Origin: a virus
Virus record (IMG/VR): IMGVR_UViG_3300050821_018050
Coordinates: 1 to 64,000 of that record
Direction: 5' to 3' (one strand)
Length of the DNA stretch: 64,000 bases
Part shown: piece after piece, positions 1-7,742 of the stretch
Numbering within the stretch: position 1 is the first letter of the stretch
Layout: each line of letters begins with the position of its first letter
Program-made: the position numbers and the translations under genes
Notes under the pieces: generated by a model
Database searches by the model: none
What the model saw: only the letters and a program-made list of their open reading frames with translations
What the model was told of the DNA's origin: nothing

Positions 1-1
1 G

Positions 2-202
2 ATCGATAGTCTACAAAATTTAATCAGAATCGCAGAATCCCTTCAAAAGGTTACGGGACAAGCTAACACTGTCAAAATTAAAACCGAAAATGTCAATACT
101 CAAAATGTTAACGTTAATGTGACCGCTAATGATAAATCTATGGATGCTGATACCGCAGCAGCTATATTAAAAGTAGTAACAGACGCTCGTAAAAATAAAT
201 AA
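2..202 (+). CDS. C-terminal end of a partial gene, possibly small terminase
   Basis: An open frame enters from the left edge and stops at TAA 200-202, giving 66 residues. The sequence is polar, with an Asn/Val-rich stretch (NVNTQNVNVNV) and a basic end (DARKNK). Its position two small genes upstream of the large terminase is where many phages keep the small terminase subunit, and such proteins often end in a short basic tail. No diagnostic domain is visible in this fragment, so the role is inferred from position only. The late-type motif CCTAATATT follows 3 bases after the stop. Confidence 0.5.
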   Translation: MDSLQNLIRIAESLQKVTGQANTVKIKTENVNTQNVNVNVTANDKSMDADTAAAILKVVTDARKNK

Positions 203-205
203 CAC

Positions 206-214
206 CCTAATATT
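206..214 (+). promoter_or_regulatory. late-type promoter motif CCTAATATT
   Basis: This is an exact copy of the CCTAATATT core found ahead of many virion genes here. If TAATAT (208-213) acts as a -10, transcription would start near 220, only 3 nt before the ATG at 223. Confidence 0.6.
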
Positions 215-222
215 TAAGGGGA

Positions 223-534
223 ATGTCTAATTTTGAATCCAGAATACTTCAATATTTTATGGAAGAGCGCCTTGAAATAGGATTTCTTGGAACTGAATTT
301 AAAGAATATTGGCCCGCACTTTTAATTAATTCAATAATTGAAAAGAATCAAAGATTCCGCATTATTCCTAATCGAGAAGACTATGAATGGGGCCAACTAT
401 TGGCTATATATGATTGCCCGGTAGGATCCAGAATAAGTAAAGTTAATGTTACTGGATTTTGTGCAGTTCGAGTACTGATAAGACAGCTTGATAATTCAGA
501 ACGGACTGAAATTTTCAAGTTTAGATATGATTGA
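223..534 (+). CDS. small protein of the LExRIL-like family (103 aa)
   Basis: Function is not recognised. The N-terminus reads MSNFESRILQYFMEERLEIG, matching the recurrent M-x-x-(L/F)-E-x-R-I-L signature of several other tiny proteins in this window (558, 16251 minus, 16835 minus, 20960, 41530 minus). The rest is a mixed alpha/beta-looking sequence with no membrane segment. It sits between the putative small terminase and TerL, an unusual place for a non-packaging gene, and is driven by its own late-type motif 9 nt upstream. The purine-rich AAGGGGA directly before the ATG is too close for a normal Shine-Dalgarno, so initiation may be near-leaderless. Confidence 0.75.
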   Translation: MSNFESRILQYFMEERLEIGFLGTEFKEYWPALLINSIIEKNQRFRIIPNREDYEWGQLLAIYDCPVGSRISKVNVTGFCAVRVLIRQLDNSERTEIFKFRYD

Positions 535-557
535 GAACTTATGGTATTATACAGTTA

Positions 558-857
558 ATGGTTAACCTTGAGATAAGAATTTTAGATGAGTTAATTCATC
601 AAGCTTTGGTGGAAGCAAATTTTCATCAATCTCAATTTGTGATCAGTGTGCCTTTTTGGCGTTTTAAACTTTATGAAAAACTTATTAAAAAAGGCAAGGT
701 TTCACGGTTTTTTGGTGGCGAACCGATTGTTATTGCTAATAACCCACCTTACAAATTTGACGAGATGAAATTTAGGGTCGTGACAGATGATGATCAACTT
801 CTGTTTACCGCCAGAACAAAAGATTACCATTTTAAAATGAAAGAAATGGGAATATGA
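558..857 (+). CDS. small protein of the LExRIL-like family (99 aa)
   Basis: Function unknown. From the ATG at 558 the protein begins MVNLEIRILDELIHQALVEA, again the LExRIL signature. A longer reading from TTG 531 overlaps the previous stop. I prefer 558 because the family signature then falls at the N-terminus, and because TGG-TATTAT (an extended -10-like element) lies 6-7 nt before it, with no clear -35. The stop overlaps the TerL start by 4 nt (ATGA), so it is translationally coupled to the terminase gene. A basic patch (KKGKVSRFFGG) is visible in the middle. Confidence 0.7.
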   Translation: MVNLEIRILDELIHQALVEANFHQSQFVISVPFWRFKLYEKLIKKGKVSRFFGGEPIVIANNPPYKFDEMKFRVVTDDDQLLFTARTKDYHFKMKEMGI

Positions 858-2839
858 GTATTGTAACCCCAGTAGACAAAACTTTAGCAGATGCTTTTTT
901 GGTTAAATTCCAGTCTAAAGAGCACTTAAAGAATTGGATTGATACATTTATTGGTTGGAATCTTCCAGACTCTTTTATTGATCCAGAGTCAAATTCCTCC
1001 CCTATAGAGTGGATGTATTCGGCTTATTCTATGTATCGTGACAATACTTGCAATACGTCGCCTTCTATTATTACGATCTCTACTCGCGGGGGGTACAAAA
1101 CTTTAACCCAGTCCATCTTTTCGGTAATTATGATGTTGCATTTCAATGCTTCGTATTGTCATGGAGCCGCCATTATTCCTCAAGCACAAGTTGCTCAAGA
1201 ATATGTATCTAAATTTTTGGTTCAATTACAGCCATTCATGGAATATCATAATATTTATGTTTTGACCGATAATTCCAAAGATATTAAATTGGGACCTAAA
1301 GGGGCAAAAATAGCCCAATCTCAAATGAAGATCCTAGTTTTAAATATGGCTGGGTCAAATGCTGCCCATTCGAATCTTCTCTGTTTAGATGAAGTCGATC
1401 TTTTACGATCTGCAGAGCAAAGAAAGGCATTCGGTGAAATTTCTAAGGTTCCGGCAGAGTTTGATGGCCAATTTCCCTTAACTATTAAAACCTCTACTTT
1501 AAAATTCCGATCGGGGTTATTCTCTCAACAATTGGATTTAGCAAAAGAAAAGGGCTGGCAAGTACATAAGTGGAACTTGCTGGATATTACAGAAAAATGT
1601 CAACCAGAACGCCATGGCGAAAGAACTAATCAAAGCGTTTATGCGCGATACGAGCTACCTCTTAAGACTATTAAAGAAGATGAATATAATGATTTAGTGG
1701 CAAAAGAAAAAGAAGGTTACAAAAGACTTGATAATGTTAGAAAAGGTTGCATGGGATGTTCTTTATTACCGGTTTGCAAAGGACGTTTAGCAGAAAGAGC
1801 AGAAACAGACAAGGGCGGTTTTTGGAAATCAATTGAATTTACCAAATCAGAATTAGAAACAACAGAGCCCGATCTTGCTACTGCCCAATTACTTTGTCGA
1901 AGGGCAGCCGCATCAGGCATGGTATACCCAAGATTTGAAGATCGTGCTGATGGCGAAGGCAATACTTATTCATTAGAGCAAGCATTCGAGAAATTCACTG
2001 GTGATAAAGCTCCCAAAGGAATTACCTATCCTTTTTTACTCAAAACTCTATTAGATAATGGTACAAAATTTTATGCATCAGGTGACTGGGGTCATACCGG
2101 AGCACAAGCATTTGTTGTAGCTGCTCAAATGGGCATGGGAGAGTTTTGGTTATTAGATTCATATTCCATACCTAATTTAGAATGGGAACAAGTACTAGAT
2201 CTTGGGAAACGCATCAGAGATCAATATCGTAGGCCATTAAAATGGTTTATGGATACCAATCAGCCGATGTTCATTAAAGCGTTCAATAAAAATCAAATGA
2301 AATGCGCCAAATTTACTAAAGATATTTTTGGTGGTATTTCTTCAATTCGCGGTCAGATCTTAGATGGAGCTAATCGCCGAAAATTAAAAGTAATTAAACA
2401 CGATAGAACAAAGATCATCGTAAAAATGTTTCAAGAACACGCCTTTAAATTGGATTCGCTTGGTAACCCTACCCAAGAGCCCGACGATTCACCAGTAAGC
2501 CATATTGGTGACTCAGTGAGATACATGGGACAGAATCTTTTTGCGCCAAAGGGTGGTGGACTAAGGCAGAACATTGATACTAATCAATACATGTCAGATG
2601 CTCCCGTAGAAGATACTTATGAAAACTGGTTAGAACAAAAAATTGCTGCAGCTAAATCAGAAGATGAGAACCCAAATGGTGATACTAGCGGATTATCAGA
2701 AAGTGGTTCGGTATTTTGGGATTTTGGCGGTACTGACGACGTTGAACCAACTGAAGATGAAAGTGCATTTAAGTTTAAAACAGAAGAAGAACTAATGGCT
2801 GAATATAAGGCTAATGAACCAAAAGAATCAAAAACCTAA
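854..2839 (+). CDS. terL: large terminase subunit (packaging ATPase-nuclease)
   Basis: This is the motor that pumps DNA into the prohead and cuts concatemers, acting at the portal vertex. The ATPase half shows a Walker-A-like STRGGYKTL near residue 75, a non-canonical form, and a Walker B motif LLCLDEVD near residue 178. A CMGCSLLPVC segment near residue 300 looks like a small metal-binding insertion. The nuclease half carries SGDWGHTGAQ, WFMDTNQP and HIGDSVRYMGQ, which fit the acidic residues of the RNase H-like terminase nuclease. The length of 661 residues is normal for a large phage terminase. Two KSE motifs (FTKSELE, AAKSEDE) are present. The stop codon overlaps the next late-type motif. 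Confidence 0.92.
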   Translation: MSIVTPVDKTLADAFLVKFQSKEHLKNWIDTFIGWNLPDSFIDPESNSSPIEWMYSAYSMYRDNTCNTSPSIITISTRGGYKTLTQSIFSVIMMLHFNASYCHGAAIIPQAQVAQEYVSKFLVQLQPFMEYHNIYVLTDNSKDIKLGPKGAKIAQSQMKILVLNMAGSNAAHSNLLCLDEVDLLRSAEQRKAFGEISKVPAEFDGQFPLTIKTSTLKFRSGLFSQQLDLAKEKGWQVHKWNLLDITEKCQPERHGERTNQSVYARYELPLKTIKEDEYNDLVAKEKEGYKRLDNVRKGCMGCSLLPVCKGRLAERAETDKGGFWKSIEFTKSELETTEPDLATAQLLCRRAAASGMVYPRFEDRADGEGNTYSLEQAFEKFTGDKAPKGITYPFLLKTLLDNGTKFYASGDWGHTGAQAFVVAAQMGMGEFWLLDSYSIPNLEWEQVLDLGKRIRDQYRRPLKWFMDTNQPMFIKAFNKNQMKCAKFTKDIFGGISSIRGQILDGANRRKLKVIKHDRTKIIVKMFQEHAFKLDSLGNPTQEPDDSPVSHIGDSVRYMGQNLFAPKGGGLRQNIDTNQYMSDAPVEDTYENWLEQKIAAAKSEDENPNGDTSGLSESGSVFWDFGGTDDVEPTEDESAFKFKTEEELMAEYKANEPKESKT

Positions 2840-2843
2840 TATT
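2835..2843 (+). promoter_or_regulatory. late-type promoter motif CCTAATATT
   Basis: Exact copy of the core, overlapping the terL stop codon, 19 nt before the ATG at 2863. The downstream sequence contains a GGGAAAAGG ribosome-binding stretch. Confidence 0.65.
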
Positions 2844-2862
2844 ACTTAGGGAAAAGGCTATA

Positions 2863-3831
2863 ATGAAAAAACAAATCTTGAATGTAATCAATCAGTTGCT
2901 CGCATACGATAGTGCTAATGGCGTTTCGGATACTCCGAATCTAAAAGCCTTTGATTGGACCCGTCGAATGACGGCACTTCCAATTTCTAATTCTTTGTCC
3001 GACTCTTTTACTTTATTTTCGGGTGAAACTAGAACTCTTTTTTCTAGTGCAGTAGCCAATCCCCTTGATAATACAAGTGTTTTATCGATTACTAACTTAC
3101 AGATGCCGAGCCTTTATCGTTTATCTGTCACGGCAGGTACGTCGGGGTTTAGAACCGCTAGATCCCTTTCTCTAATTAATGCCACGGTAACTGTTAATAA
3201 TAATGCCCAAGCTGTTTTTTCGTTTCCAAGCGGAACTCTAGGCGCTACACAGGTAGGGGATGTGATGCGAATTAAGAGTTTGGCGTTAGGGGACACTGCT
3301 CCATTTGCATTTAATCCATTAAACGGCGGTCTTTGGCAAATTATTGGATTGACGGCCACATCTGTTACCTGTATTAGACCTGTATGTGCTGGGTTCCAGG
3401 GAGTTTCAGAGTCTGTATCTACTGTTGGAGCAGATGTTCAAATTTATTCTGCTGCCGGAGTGCAAAAAGGTGACAAGATGCTGATCAACGGCGGCTTCAG
3501 TTCTATTACCCAAAGAACATTTGAAGTTAAAGATGTAACACCCACTACAATCGATTTTTGCTCAACGCAACCTCTTCCTTCTGAAGCTGGTATTGCATAC
3601 ACTACTGATATGATCGATTTCTTTGGTTTTACTAAGAAGTTTTTTTACGTCGAGGCAGATCAAGAATGTGTGGTATACTTAAATGGTAACGACGGATCAA
3701 GTATTATACCAGTTCAGGCCGGAAACACAGCTCTTCCAGGATTTTTAAATACCACGGGGGAGATTTATTCCTGTTCTGTATTGAATAAATCAATAAATCC
3801 TTTGAATCTTAAACTTTTTACTGCGGAGTAA
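2863..3831 (+). CDS. virion structural protein candidate (322 aa)
   Basis: The family is not recognised. The protein is rich in Thr, Ser, Val and Gly with alternating hydrophobic residues, as expected of a beta-sandwich structural protein. The last third (about 240-320) contains FFYVEADQECVVYLNGNDGS, which resembles a jelly-roll or decoration module. It lies between terL and portal and has its own late-type motif, so a head-fibre, decoration or vertex role is plausible. The start is supported by the upstream GGGAAAAGG. Confidence 0.65.
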   Translation: MKKQILNVINQLLAYDSANGVSDTPNLKAFDWTRRMTALPISNSLSDSFTLFSGETRTLFSSAVANPLDNTSVLSITNLQMPSLYRLSVTAGTSGFRTARSLSLINATVTVNNNAQAVFSFPSGTLGATQVGDVMRIKSLALGDTAPFAFNPLNGGLWQIIGLTATSVTCIRPVCAGFQGVSESVSTVGADVQIYSAAGVQKGDKMLINGGFSSITQRTFEVKDVTPTTIDFCSTQPLPSEAGIAYTTDMIDFFGFTKKFFYVEADQECVVYLNGNDGSSIIPVQAGNTALPGFLNTTGEIYSCSVLNKSINPLNLKLFTAE

Positions 3832-3834
3832 ATT

Positions 3835-4032
3835 TTGGAACGAATTAATCGCCTTTTGGACACTATGATGAGTCAAGCAATCACTGGTAAATATACCAGC
3901 GAAGCCGATGTTTTAAAAGAAATGAATTCTATTATTCTTGAAGGTAAGAAATATCCCACTCTAGCGAAAACAGAAGCACTTAAAGAGTTTGAAATGCTAT
4001 ATAGTGCCATGAAAAAAAGAGCAGAAGGCTAA
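3835..4032 (+). CDS. small helical protein upstream of portal (65 aa)
   Basis: Starts at TTG 3835 with GGAG about 8 nt upstream. The sequence is predicted almost entirely helical and charged (MERINRLLDTMMSQAITGKY, ending AMKKRAEG). It is packed between two structural genes with 3- and 1-nt gaps, so it belongs to the late operon. It could be a portal-associated or chaperone-like factor; nothing in the sequence decides this. Confidence 0.65.
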   Translation: MERINRLLDTMMSQAITGKYTSEADVLKEMNSIILEGKKYPTLAKTEALKEFEMLYSAMKKRAEG

Positions 4033-4033
4033 T

Positions 4034-6124
4034 ATGTCTGAAAAAAGAAAATCGTCTCCTACAAAATCCACGGAAAGATCGATATATACGATCAATCCTG
4101 ATGGGACAGATTTGCAAAAATCTGATTCAGAGCTATTATTGCAAACGGCTAATGATAAAGCAAAAACTGAAGGCGGTTATCTTGAAAGCATCCTTAAGTC
4201 ATTAAAAGATTCTCAGGATGCCCAACGGATTGCCTTTGAAGTTGATCCATATTTAGTTCAAGGTGCGGGATCAATGGGTGGTGGATTTGGGTCGGCTTAC
4301 ATTCAAAAAACAAAACTTACCCCTGATTGGGTTATCAAAGCTTTAACAGGTCCGGGTGGAGACGAATTATTAAATCAAATTTTACAGGCTAGATCAAACG
4401 TAATTGCTTCTTTTGGTCGCCCTAAGTCAGATCGTTTTTCTGTTGGATTTGAATTCATTCCAATTAATAAATCTAATGAATTTGAAAAAGATGCCAAACA
4501 GGCTTCAGCGGTTAAAGATTTAATCGAAAAAGCTAAAGAAGTAATGTGGAATTGTGGGCATCCTGGACTTGAAGAAGACCAAGCCACTAATTTGTCTCAA
4601 TTCTTCAAAATGATCGTCCGAGATGGCTTGCGTTTTGGGCGATGCGCTATTGAAATGATCTATGCTCGCGACCCTCTTGCAAAAGGTGGTGAGAAACTTC
4701 ACTCATTTCGTCCAGTAGATTCAGGCACTATTTATCGCATTAAGCCGCGTGCAGAAACTGAACAAAGTGTTCGTACTGCTGCAATTAAACTTTTAGAAGA
4801 ACTTAAGAATGAAAAAATTGATGCCTCTAAATATGAAAAAGATGAATACAAGTGGCTTCAAGTTATTGAAAATAAGCCAACACAAGCTTTTACTGATAAA
4901 GAATTAGTTGTATATAATTTTTATCCAGTTACCAACGTAGAATATAGTGGATACCCTCTTACTCCAATTGATCAAGCGATTAGCGCGATCATGACTCACA
5001 TCAATATTACCCTTCATAATAAGTTATATTTTCAAAATGGCCGTGCTACAAAGGGTATCTTGGTATTCAATTCAGATAATATGGATGAGACATCTGCACA
5101 AAAGATCCGTCTCCAATTTAATCAAACTATCAATGGCGTAGCCAATTCACATCGCTTGCCTGTGTTCGTTGTTGGCGAGGATGAAAAAGTATCTTGGCAA
5201 TCGATCGATGCTAGTGGCCGCGATATGGAATTCCAATATCTCATGGATATGAATTCACGCATCATCATGGGCGCATTCCAAATGTCGCCAGATGAATTGC
5301 CAGGCTATAATCATCTTTCTCGTGGATCAAATACCCAAGCTCTTTCCGAATCAAATAATGAATATAAAATGACTGCGGCCAGAGATACTGGATTACGTCC
5401 GCTTATCTATGATATTCAGGATTTGATCAATAGTCATATTTTTCCTAAATTTTTCGGCGATTTATCGGAAACCCATCAATTAATTTTATCCGGCTTAGAT
5501 AAAGACGATCCAGAAAAAGAATCTACAAGATTGCAACAAGACATGGCTGTACACATGACGTACAACGATGTGCTTAAAAAGGTAGAGAAAGATCCTTTAC
5601 CAACGGAACTGGGCGGTGATTTCCCATTAAACCCACAATATCAACAAGTGGTTGAAAAATATTTAACCGTTGGTGAAATTATGGAAAACTTTTTTGGTAA
5701 AAAAGGTGCGGCGGTGGATCCGCGCCACCAATGGTATGCTAACCCAATGTGGATGCAACAACAACAAATGCTAGTTCAGCAAGCTCAAATTGCTATGCAA
5801 AATCAAATGATGGCACAACAAATGGTTCAGCAAGCTCAATCTGGTGGACAGCCACAGCCAGGAGAAGAAGGCGGAGACCCATCACAAAGCGGAGGAGATC
5901 AAGGTCCTCCAGGCGAAACTCCTGCACAAAAAAATGAACGCTTAAATTGGTTAAATATTCAAGTGTTAAACAAATCTATTAAAGATAATCACACTAATAT
6001 TACACGAATGATTTTAGCACGCCATGAAGACGTTAGTAAAAAACAGATTGATGCTTTTGAAAAAGAATCTAAAAAATCTGTTGATCGTATTGTTGCACAT
6101 TTACCCAAAAAAAAGAAAAAGTAG
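4034..6124 (+). CDS. portal protein
   Basis: Forms the dodecameric ring at the packaging vertex. The 696-residue protein has the usual portal order: an N-terminal arm, a wing/stem region with LQARSNVIASFGRPKSDR, a long helical middle including NKLYFQNGRATKGILVF and a conserved-looking QMSPDELPGY segment, then a Gln- and Gly-rich tail (about residues 570-640) and a basic end of five lysines. The position between TerL and the MuF gene is typical. LQKSDSE near residue 28 is a weak copy of the KSE motif. The Gln-rich low-complexity tail is longer than in most portals and may be a flexible crown extension. Confidence 0.88.
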   Translation: MSEKRKSSPTKSTERSIYTINPDGTDLQKSDSELLLQTANDKAKTEGGYLESILKSLKDSQDAQRIAFEVDPYLVQGAGSMGGGFGSAYIQKTKLTPDWVIKALTGPGGDELLNQILQARSNVIASFGRPKSDRFSVGFEFIPINKSNEFEKDAKQASAVKDLIEKAKEVMWNCGHPGLEEDQATNLSQFFKMIVRDGLRFGRCAIEMIYARDPLAKGGEKLHSFRPVDSGTIYRIKPRAETEQSVRTAAIKLLEELKNEKIDASKYEKDEYKWLQVIENKPTQAFTDKELVVYNFYPVTNVEYSGYPLTPIDQAISAIMTHINITLHNKLYFQNGRATKGILVFNSDNMDETSAQKIRLQFNQTINGVANSHRLPVFVVGEDEKVSWQSIDASGRDMEFQYLMDMNSRIIMGAFQMSPDELPGYNHLSRGSNTQALSESNNEYKMTAARDTGLRPLIYDIQDLINSHIFPKFFGDLSETHQLILSGLDKDDPEKESTRLQQDMAVHMTYNDVLKKVEKDPLPTELGGDFPLNPQYQQVVEKYLTVGEIMENFFGKKGAAVDPRHQWYANPMWMQQQQMLVQQAQIAMQNQMMAQQMVQQAQSGGQPQPGEEGGDPSQSGGDQGPPGETPAQKNERLNWLNIQVLNKSIKDNHTNITRMILARHEDVSKKQIDAFEKESKKSVDRIVAHLPKKKKK

Positions 6125-6130
6125 GTTAGT

Positions 6131-7000
6131 ATGAGACTAACTTCAGATCAAGAATCAGTCATTGAATCGGTTCTCAATAATCTGTTTGAAACTATTAAGG
6201 CAAAATATTTAGGTCAGTGGTATAAAGGGCCTAAGATTTTTTTTTCTACCGCCAGAGAAGCCAATCCAATGAATACCGTTGGTGGTATTTTTGAATATAC
6301 GTTGAGGTCAATTCACCCTAATCCATCGGTTGATTATGATATGATTCAAAAATTAGCCAACACCTCTGGAAATTATATCGAAGCCGAAAAGAAACGGGCT
6401 CTTGATAGAATACACGAAAATATTGGTAAAGCTAAAGATGGCGATGATTTTAAGAAGATCGTTGAAGATTCATTAGAGCCGTCAAATAATTACATGAATA
6501 TGCTCATGACGACGGAAGTACGTAACGCACAATCCAGAGCGGAAGTTAGTGGTATTCAGCAAATTGGCGCTGCTCTTGGGATGAATGACCCTACTATCGT
6601 GAAATTAGGCGTAGTTGATCCAAAGTTGTGCCCGGCTTGCCGGAAACTATGGCATACTGAGGAAGATATTCGTGTTCCGAGAGCGTATAAGTTATCAGAA
6701 TTATCCGATGGATATAACACGGACATGAAAAACCCATTGCCCACAACGCTCTCAACACATCCACATTGTCGTCACACCATGAGTATAATTCCTTTGGGTT
6801 ATGGTTACGTTGGAGGCTCATTTCAATTTATTTCTCCTACTTACAATCTTTTGGATGACCAAAGAGGCCTCGGTAAATCAGAATTAATTTTTTCTTTAGA
6901 CCGTTCTTCAATAACGCAAAATACCGAACTCTTCCTATTCGCTTATGAAGACGATCCTTGCGATCAACATGCGCATATTGAATTTTTCGAGCCAAAGTAG
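6131..7000 (+). CDS. MuF-like head morphogenesis protein
   Basis: Minor head protein of the phage Mu gpF / SPP1 gp7 type, normally bound to the portal. The central region shows the family pattern: TTEVRNAQSRAEVSGIQQIG, then a CPACRKLW segment and HPHCRHTMSI, whose Cys/His residues resemble the usual metal-binding end of the domain. LGKSEL lies at residues 247-252 (about 6869-6886), followed by an odd tail of about 37 residues that is overlapped by a gene on the minus strand. If KSE is a cleavage site, this tail would be removed. The start is ATG 6131, 6 nt after the portal stop. Confidence 0.85.
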   Translation: MRLTSDQESVIESVLNNLFETIKAKYLGQWYKGPKIFFSTAREANPMNTVGGIFEYTLRSIHPNPSVDYDMIQKLANTSGNYIEAEKKRALDRIHENIGKAKDGDDFKKIVEDSLEPSNNYMNMLMTTEVRNAQSRAEVSGIQQIGAALGMNDPTIVKLGVVDPKLCPACRKLWHTEEDIRVPRAYKLSELSDGYNTDMKNPLPTTLSTHPHCRHTMSIIPLGYGYVGGSFQFISPTYNLLDDQRGLGKSELIFSLDRSSITQNTELFLFAYEDDPCDQHAHIEFFEPK

Positions 7001-7145
7001 CTAATATTTCATACCGTTCGGGGTATTGCCACTTGTAGGCTAGTCCAAAAATTTTACGATTAAAGCTGATAGTTTTACCAATACCAAAAAATTCTTTGCC
7101 TTCCGTAAAAAGTTGCTTATAGATAGCTCGTTCGAGTTTTATCAC
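6837..7145 (-). CDS. small antisense accessory protein, LExRIL-like family (102 aa)
   Basis: Starts at GTG 7145 on the minus strand. The N-terminus IKLERAIYKQLFTEGKEF resembles the LExRIL family, and the whole is a basic, compact-looking protein (pI clearly high: ARKIQYAHVDRKDRLHKRIG). It overlaps the last 164 bases of the MuF gene in antisense. A TAATAT hexamer on the minus strand (7157-7152) ends exactly 6 nt before the GTG, the same geometry as the other leaderless starts here, which argues that this is a real gene and not a shadow. Function unknown. Confidence 0.6.
   Translation of the reverse strand: MIKLERAIYKQLFTEGKEFFGIGKTISFNRKIFGLAYKWQYPERYEILATLARKIQYAHVDRKDRLHKRIGRVRYFALLKNGLKKKLILIYRGLFGHPKDCK
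7001..7013 (+). repeat. 13-bp direct repeat, left copy (CTAATATTTCATA)
   Basis: CTAATATTTCATA immediately follows the MuF stop codon and recurs exactly at 7220-7232, ahead of the GIY-YIG gene. The repeat contains the late-type promoter core. The two copies bracket 206 bp that hold the start region of the antisense gene, as if a promoter region had been duplicated on insertion. Confidence 0.55.
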
Positions 7146-7151
7146 CTTTAA

Positions 7152-7157
7152 ATATTA
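7152..7157 (-). promoter_or_regulatory. TAATAT -10-like element, start codon at +1
   Basis: The minus strand reads GATAATATTTAAAGGTG. TAATAT is followed by exactly 6 nt and then the GTG start of the 102-aa gene, as in the leaderless genes elsewhere in the window. The flanking bases also match the late-type core. Confidence 0.5.
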
Positions 7158-7218
7158 TCATTTTCATGTAAGTTAGTCAACCAATTGTTTTCATTGATTT
7201 TTAGTTTTACCGAAAAGC

Positions 7219-7232
7219 CCTAATATTTCATA
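7219..7232 (+). promoter_or_regulatory. late-type promoter motif, right copy of the 13-bp repeat
   Basis: CCTAATATTTCATA precedes the GIY-YIG ATG at 7242 by 9 nt, with AGAGGGTAA as ribosome-binding sequence. Bases 7220-7232 are identical to 7001-7013. Confidence 0.6.
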
Positions 7233-7241
7233 AGAGGGTAA

Positions 7242-7742
7242 ATGAAGTCTTACGGTGTAATATATAAAATCACTAATAAAATCAATGGGAAGGCATATGT
7301 TGGACAGACGGTTCAATCATTAAGTGTCCGCTGGTCTAAACATAAATCCAGCCACACTCATTGCAGAATACTTAAAAAAGCAATGGACAAGTATGGTATC
7401 GATAATTTTACCATAGAGTCGATTGTATCAGCTTTTAATGCCGAAGGTTTACACGAACTAGAAGTTCAAATGATAAAAGAGTTTAATACCGTTACTCCCA
7501 ACGGTTATAATATGAATACCGGCAGCGATTGTTCGATAAGTTCCCCAGAAGCAAAGGCAAATAAATCTGCAGCACTTAAGAAAAAATATTCCGATCCGGC
7601 ACATGCAAAAAAAATGCAAATCATTTTCCAGAATCCTGAACGCAAGCGTAAAATTGGCGAAGCCGCACAAGCACGATGGAATGACCCTAATTATAAAGCA
7701 AAGATGATTGAAAAGCGTCGAGCGAAGGTGGGTACGTGTTAA
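7242..7742 (+). CDS. GIY-YIG homing endonuclease
   Basis: A mobile, site-specific nuclease. The N-terminal GIY-YIG domain (about residues 1-90) shows YGVIYKITN followed by KAYVGQT, the two signature strands. The C-terminal half has repeated helix-turn-helix-like segments ending in NPERKRKIGEAAQARWNDPN, typical of the DNA-binding tails of phage GIY-YIG enzymes. It separates the MuF gene from the prohead protease gene, which are usually adjacent. Its last 7 bases overlap the protease GTG start, and the protease ribosome-binding sequence lies inside its coding region, so the two are translationally coupled. Confidence 0.9.
   Translation: MKSYGVIYKITNKINGKAYVGQTVQSLSVRWSKHKSSHTHCRILKKAMDKYGIDNFTIESIVSAFNAEGLHELEVQMIKEFNTVTPNGYNMNTGSDCSISSPEAKANKSAALKKKYSDPAHAKKMQIIFQNPERKRKIGEAAQARWNDPNYKAKMIEKRRAKVGTC

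Noticed and set aside
7000-7010. The 7001 copy of the late motif as an active promoter for a plus-strand gene
   Set aside because: No plus-strand start codon with a coding frame follows before the second copy at 7219, so I list it only as a repeat.
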